From NCBI GenBank assembly GCA_958510825.1, contig OY294049.1, forward strand, positions 27,796,986 to 27,860,985: a stretch of 64,000 nucleotides of DNA, in the 5' to 3' direction. A program made the position numbers and the translations under genes. The notes beneath the pieces are model-generated. The model did not search any database. It had not been told where the DNA came from and saw only the letters and a list, made by a program, of their open reading frames with translations. The stretch's first letter is position 1. The number at the start of each line of letters is the position of its first letter. This document shows positions 59,178 through 64,000 of the stretch, in pieces. The DNA comes from Brachypterus glaber. Lineage: Eukaryota > Arthropoda > Insecta > Coleoptera > Kateretidae.

Positions 59178-59212
59178 CTGAAGATGTCTCTAGTAGTAAG
59201 AGACGAAACGTC
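59178..59212 (+). ncRNA. hammerhead-like motif, plus Penelope copy
   Basis: Identical in core to 57311-57345. It sits downstream of the ORF stop, inside the shared terminal repeat. Confidence 0.5.
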
Positions 59213-59589
59213 GGAAAGTGAAAATTTATTAACACGGTCTAAACCCGAAAGTGAAAGTTCTTTATATAAATCATTATTAAAAATTGCAAAATACAAACTA
59301 ATAAAAAGATTTCACAGTGGCGTGTATTTTGTTATTTTGCTAATATCTCCAGAAGTATTGGTGCTACGAAAAAAAAATGGGTTTTACCTTTTTTATGGTA
59401 AATTTTATTACCTTTCTACCCATGCCAAAATTATAATTGAACGATAAAAAATTAAAAAAAAATACCAAAAATTAACTATTTTTGGCCCCTTTGACCCCCT
59501 TCTCCCCTACCCACATACCCCAATTTCAACCCCCGCTAAGATATCCACTAGGCAAAGATACCCTCCAAATTTCAAATCGCTACGATTTG

Positions 59590-59660
59590 TCTTTCCCGGA
59601 CGGACGGACGGACTGACGGACAGACAGACAGACGGACAGACGGACAGACGGACAGACTGA
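59590..59660. repeat. GGAC/GACA tetranucleotide repeat
   Basis: cggacggacggactgacgga followed by cagacagacggacagac units. Preceded by cgctacgatttgtctttccc. Confidence 0.9.
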
Positions 59661-60002
59661 AAAAAATCAGTACCTGTTTTTCGGAAAAAAAGTGATTGTA
59701 TATAAAATTGAAATTTTGGATTGTTTCTATGGTAATATTTAGAAATAATACTACATAATTGTGAGAAACTAAAAAAGCTATATCCCCCCTCTCCTTAAGT
59801 TACAACATAAAAAAACTCAAATTATTTGAATATTTCGCGAAAATTTCATTTTTGCAAGTTTTAAAAGGTGCATAAAAATAGTTTTAAACAAAGAATCTGC
59901 AAAAAATATCATAATATTAAAAACTCTTTATTAAAAGAACATAAAAACATTTAAATAAGATAGATACTTAAAACAGTAAATATTAACCTTTATTACTGTA
60001 TA

Positions 60003-60707
60003 CAGAGCGGTCCAAAAGTCCCCCCCCCCCTCTTAACTTTTGAACGAGTTGAGATATCGATTTCAAATTTAGAACTCTTAAATAAGACAACTTAAAATAT
60101 CTTTTAGCATATATTTGATACTTTCAGCTCTTAAAATCTGGGCAGGGGGACTTTTTTTTAAATAAAAATGTGGATCATTATACATTATTTTAAAGCTTAT
60201 AAAAATATCCATTTAACTGTTTATTTTTTAATTTTTTTAAACATTTTTTTTGGGTTTAAAATAGGGTTGAAAATGGGTATTTTTGTCAAAATTTCTCTAA
60301 AAAAATTAAACAATTTTTTAAAAAAGTCCATGATGAAAAAAAGTAAATTATACTTTTAAACTAATTTTAATTTACATAAATAAAAAATTTACAAAAAAAA
60401 ACTTAAAAAATCGCATTTTTTAGCACAAAAAATTAAAAAAAAATCAAAACATTAAAAAATAGATTTAAAAGTTTTAAGAATATATGGTTAAATAGAGAAT
60501 TTTATAAGCTTTAAAACACACGACCCCCTTTCCATTTAAAAAAATGTCCCGCATGCCCCCCTGCCCACATTTTAAGAACTAAAAGTATATATATATATAT
60601 ATGCTAAAAGATAGCTTAAGTTGACTTATTTAAGAGTTCTGAATTTGAACTCTATATCTTAACTCGTTCAAAAGTTATGAGGGCTGTGTGACTATTGGAC
60701 CGTACTG
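60003..60707. mobile_element. 705-bp TA-flanked palindromic MITE
   Basis: TA at 60001-60002 and 60708-60709. Ends cagagcggtccaaaagtc and the mirrored ctattggaccgtactg. The two arms are inverted copies meeting near 60360. Half copies occur at 5599-5910 and, in diverged form, at 51190-51720. Mariner-like by target and CAGWG start. Confidence 0.8.
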
Positions 60708-60989
60708 TATATTTACTTACTTTACTGCCTTTTAGGAAACTTTTAATTATTACGTAACACCTCTACATGAAAAAGAAATTAATTCATAATTTCCTTTATT
60801 GTTGTTTTGGAGAAAATTCGTTGTTCCTTTTAATATTTTGGAAAGAGAAGAGGGAACAGCAAATATGACAAAATCTTTATGTTTTCTGAAAATAAAAATA
60901 ATAATTAGGGTCGAGTGAACATTTCCGAGTAATTTATTTTTTAATTGCCTGGCAGCGTCTTTCTAGGTTGTAGGGTAAAGAACACACTT

Positions 60990-61400
60990 GGTACCCTCAA
61001 AGTTATACACAGATCACACAAGTTATGTAAAATTTCACATAACTTATTGCTATATTTTTAAAATTTACATAATATATAATGTATCTTTACATAACTTATC
61101 ATGTAATTTTAAAGTTTTACATAATATATTATATATTTTCACATAATATATTATGTATTTTCATATAACATATTATCTAATTTTTAGCGGAATTTATTCA
61201 CAGAACATAACGTAGGTAAGAATAGTGCAAATGTTAGGTTATGTGATTTTTACAAAATATGTTCTGTAAAATTCGAGTAAAATTTTATTTATACCAATAT
61301 TAACAAAATATGTTCCGTAAAGTTTTACTTCACATAAATTGTTACAGAATATGATCTGCTAAATTTTATTTCACATAATAAATAATTCTTTATTTAGCTA
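60990..61400. repeat. degenerate repeat of cacataacttattatg
   Basis: Motifs ttacataa(c/t)(t/a)tatt and acagaatatgttctgtaaa recur here and again at 62420-62560, on the far side of the LINE fragment, which seems to have inserted into this array. Confidence 0.7.
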
Positions 61401-61455
61401 AGTAGCTATTTACATATTTACAATAAATTTAAGTATTTAAAATGTAAATTTAGAG

Positions 61456-62400
61456 CTATAATATGTTTTCATAAAGTTTAGTTTTAAATTTACGATATTC
61501 ACTACAATATTTAACATTATTTGGTAATTCATTAAACCTAGCTAGGCCTTTATAAAAAATAGTTATGAACAAAACCTTTTTTAGTTTGTCAACATAAAAA
61601 TCGTTTTTATTTCTGGTATCATGTGAATGAACTTCGTTAATAAATTGAGTTTTATCTTTTAAATATCCAGGTGTTAAATTGTTTTTTATTTTGTATATAA
61701 AATCTATTGTTTTAAAATTAATTCTTTGTTTTACCGTCATTAAATTAAGCGCTTGGTGCATGTCCTTGATAGAAGCATATTTATTACATTTTAATATAAT
61801 TTTTAAAGCTTTATTTTGTAACTTTTGTAAAATTTCAATTTAATTTTGATTTAAATTAAATAACAATGATGCACAGTAATCTAAATGTGGACTTATCAGA
61901 GACTTAAAAAGTAATAATCTTGTATCTAAATTTAAATTGTACCCTATTTTTCTAAAAAAATGGATTTTTTTTGACATCTTATTCATAATCATATTACAGT
62001 GACTTTTAAAACTAATATTTTCATCAATATTAACACCTAGGTATTTCATTTCTTGAACTTTATCAATATTAATATTATTAATTTTTACAAAGCAGATTGA
62101 AGTATTGACTTGTGATAGTTTATATTTTGTTCCAATAAGCATACACTTTGTTTCAGATAAATTAACATTAAGACTGTTGTCAGATAACTATTCAAAAATT
62201 TCAGCCACCTCACTATTAATAATGTCAAATAATTCTTGTATATTATATCCTGAAATACATATCATTGTATCGTCCGCAAATATAGAAATTTTACACTTTA
62301 ATTTTTTGACAATATCGTTAATATATAGTATAAAGAGGATAGGACCAAGTATAGTCCCTTGAGGTTTTCCAAACTCATTTTCAATATTATCTGACAATAT
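61456..62400 (-). pseudogene. LINE ORF2 fragment (RT C-terminal half)
   Basis: Minus strand, from the right: FGKPQGTILGPILFILYIND and the active-site box FADDTMICISG; then QEMKYLGVNIDENISFKSHC, LISPHLDYCASLLFNL; then INFKTIDFIYKIKNNLTPGY and GLARFNELPNNVK. Three frames separated by a stop at about 62190 and a shift near 61800. 5'-truncated. Confidence 0.88.
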
Positions 62401-62599
62401 GTCTTTAAATTTTACTTTTTTTACAGAATATGTTGCGTAAAATTTTATTTCACATAACTTATTATGAAATTATACAGAATATATTCTGGAAAACTCAAAT
62501 AACTTAATGTTGGAAATATACTAACATATATTTTTATATTCACCTTTTGTTTCTGGTAATATATAAGTTATGCAAACAAGATTTAGTAATTTTGCAGTT

Positions 62600-64000
62600 T
62601 TTCTTTTTCATTTTATAATTTATTAAACTGGCCCATGAACATAGCTGGTTATTCTATCTGGTAGCTTTGTAAATAAATAAGATCGAAGTCTTGTTCCAGC
62701 TAAAAAATTTTTATTGTTATTAATTGAATAATATTTACTTTTATATTGTGTTACTACGAATAAGAGCCCAGTCTGCATCCAAAGAGCTGGATACGTTGTG
62801 ATGTAATCGTTAATGGATATTGTTTTGGCTGAATGAAGTCCCTAGTATTTTTTTCCACAATTTCTGTACATTATAAATTGGATGAATATTTGTTTTCAAC
62901 CATTGTATATCTTCTTCTATATCTTCAAATAAGGTTTATCATTATTATTTTTACTAAAAAAAAATAGTATTATAGTTTCGAAATTCCCAAAATCGCCAAA
63001 AAATGCCCTAGACAAAAAATTCTTTGATAAAAATCTGTTTCATGAAAAAATAAAAAACTTTGAAAATGTCCGTCCGTCTTTCTGTCTGATGTCACTTTTT
63101 TTGTGGACACGATAACTCAAGAACGAATAATCCGATCGACTTAAAATCATTAGGAAAAATCAAATTATGTGAGTGGAAAATTGCATTTGAAAGTAATCCC
63201 CTGAAAAAATTAAAACCAAAAATGTTAGGTTAGGAACTTCTGTCAAACTTTCTTTTTATCAATTTTAAATTTCATTTAATTTAATTTAATCAGTAATCAT
63301 ATTTTCAAATCTAAATGAAAAGATTTAATTTGCAGAAAAATGTAAAAAGTAAATCCCTTAGAGTCTAAGGGCTTCACTTTTTGCATAGGTTTCTCATTTA
63401 GTGAAACATACAATACTGTACAATGTATAGCCTTACGAGCCATATAAGATACAGGAATATTCGCTTATATGTTAAATAAGTACATTATAATAAATACATT
63501 ATTTACCCGTAGTTATTTCCATTTTAAATTAAAAACAAAACACTTGTTTTAGCTTCACTTTGCATTTATAACCCACAAGAAACAGATTTGTTAAAAAGCC
63601 GCCTAAACTGCTTAGCTCAACGAGCATGCTTTAAAAGAGGCAATTTACGACATACGACATGGATGACTGGTTCACCAAATTATAACGTTTGTTTATTAAA
63701 TACGTCACTTACAACAAATTTGTTGTATTAAATAATATTTATATAGTATTTGTTAGATTGTCCATTGGTATTTTGAAATTTTTATACTTTACAAAATTTA
63801 AATCTAAACTAAACCTAAAAGTCCAAACCTAAATCATTGCTTTATCGTATTTGTATAAAACATCTCATTACAAAACTTCAGGTTATTCAACAAATGTCAA
63901 TTTTTTGTGGTAATGCCGGTTAACCAGTATGTTACTCTTTCTCTGTTTAATTGATGAGTTAAAAAGAGAGAGAGAAATACATATTCCCCTAACTTGGTTA
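62600..64000. other. intergenic sequence, no gene seen
   Basis: A GTCCGTCTTTCTGTCTG motif with cgataactcaagaacg follows at 63066-63125, shared with other loci. No ORF or RNA gene was recognised. Confidence 0.4.

Larger units (their letters stand above)
57190..59268. mobile_element. two Penelope-like elements head to head
   Basis: A minus copy (about 57258-58340) and a plus copy (about 58386-59268) are almost identical and inverted, meeting at a spacer of about 45 bp. Each ends with a hammerhead-like motif and the same terminus (cacggtctaaacccgaaag). Inverted, 5'-truncated pairs are characteristic of Penelope insertions. Confidence 0.85.

Overview
AT-rich nuclear DNA from an animal, almost certainly an insect and perhaps a beetle. 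The insect call rests on an intron-split CLIP-domain serine protease, Penelope-like, Gypsy and jockey-like retroelements, and many insect-type MITEs. The order is my inference. A 200-base run of N at 28215-28414 marks an assembly gap.

The only convincing host gene is a CLIP-domain trypsin-like protease on the + strand. It has six exons: 14409-14687, 32675-32806, 33065-33173, 34770-34978, 42472-42605 and 52424-52714. All splice phases agree, the joined frame is open for 384 residues to a TAA at 52712-52714, and AATAAA signals follow at 52777 and 52781. The signal-peptide exon was not found and probably lies upstream of the window. Introns 1, 4 and 5 (about 18.0, 7.5 and 9.8 kb) are filled with transposable elements.

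Region 1-14.4 kb is a nest of elements. A palindromic foldback element (about 797-14370) was split by a 12,233-bp element (893-13125) flanked by TA. That element carries a deleted Gypsy retrotransposon (1174-4726), a foldback (about 6546-7716) and a second palindromic element (7895-12660, TAA duplication). The second palindrome carries fragments of an intron-containing gene in both arms. It was hit in turn by a CACGGTG-ended element (7923-9307, ACAC duplication) and a hAT-like MITE (11331-11734, ATGGTCAC duplication). Several insertions can be proved inside the window, because the opposite arm or a tandem duplicate keeps the empty site.

Region 14.7-32.6 kb (intron 1) holds foldbacks, a 940-bp pentanucleotide array, a tRNA-derived SINE, LINE tails and a decayed transposon ORF. 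Region 33-52 kb (introns 3-5) holds a foldback, a 300-bp piggyBac-like MITE at TTAA, a hammerhead-like Penelope-related array (35825-37637), a decayed LINE with a younger LINE tail inserted in it, a retroposed 394-bp segment and a second CACGGTG-ended element. Region 52.8-64 kb, downstream of the gene, holds MITEs, a transposase relic, an exactly 99-bp-periodic minisatellite, two head-to-head Penelope copies with GIY-YIG endonuclease, and a reverse-strand LINE fragment. The genes do not form a pathway: the window is one immune or developmental protease embedded in repeats.
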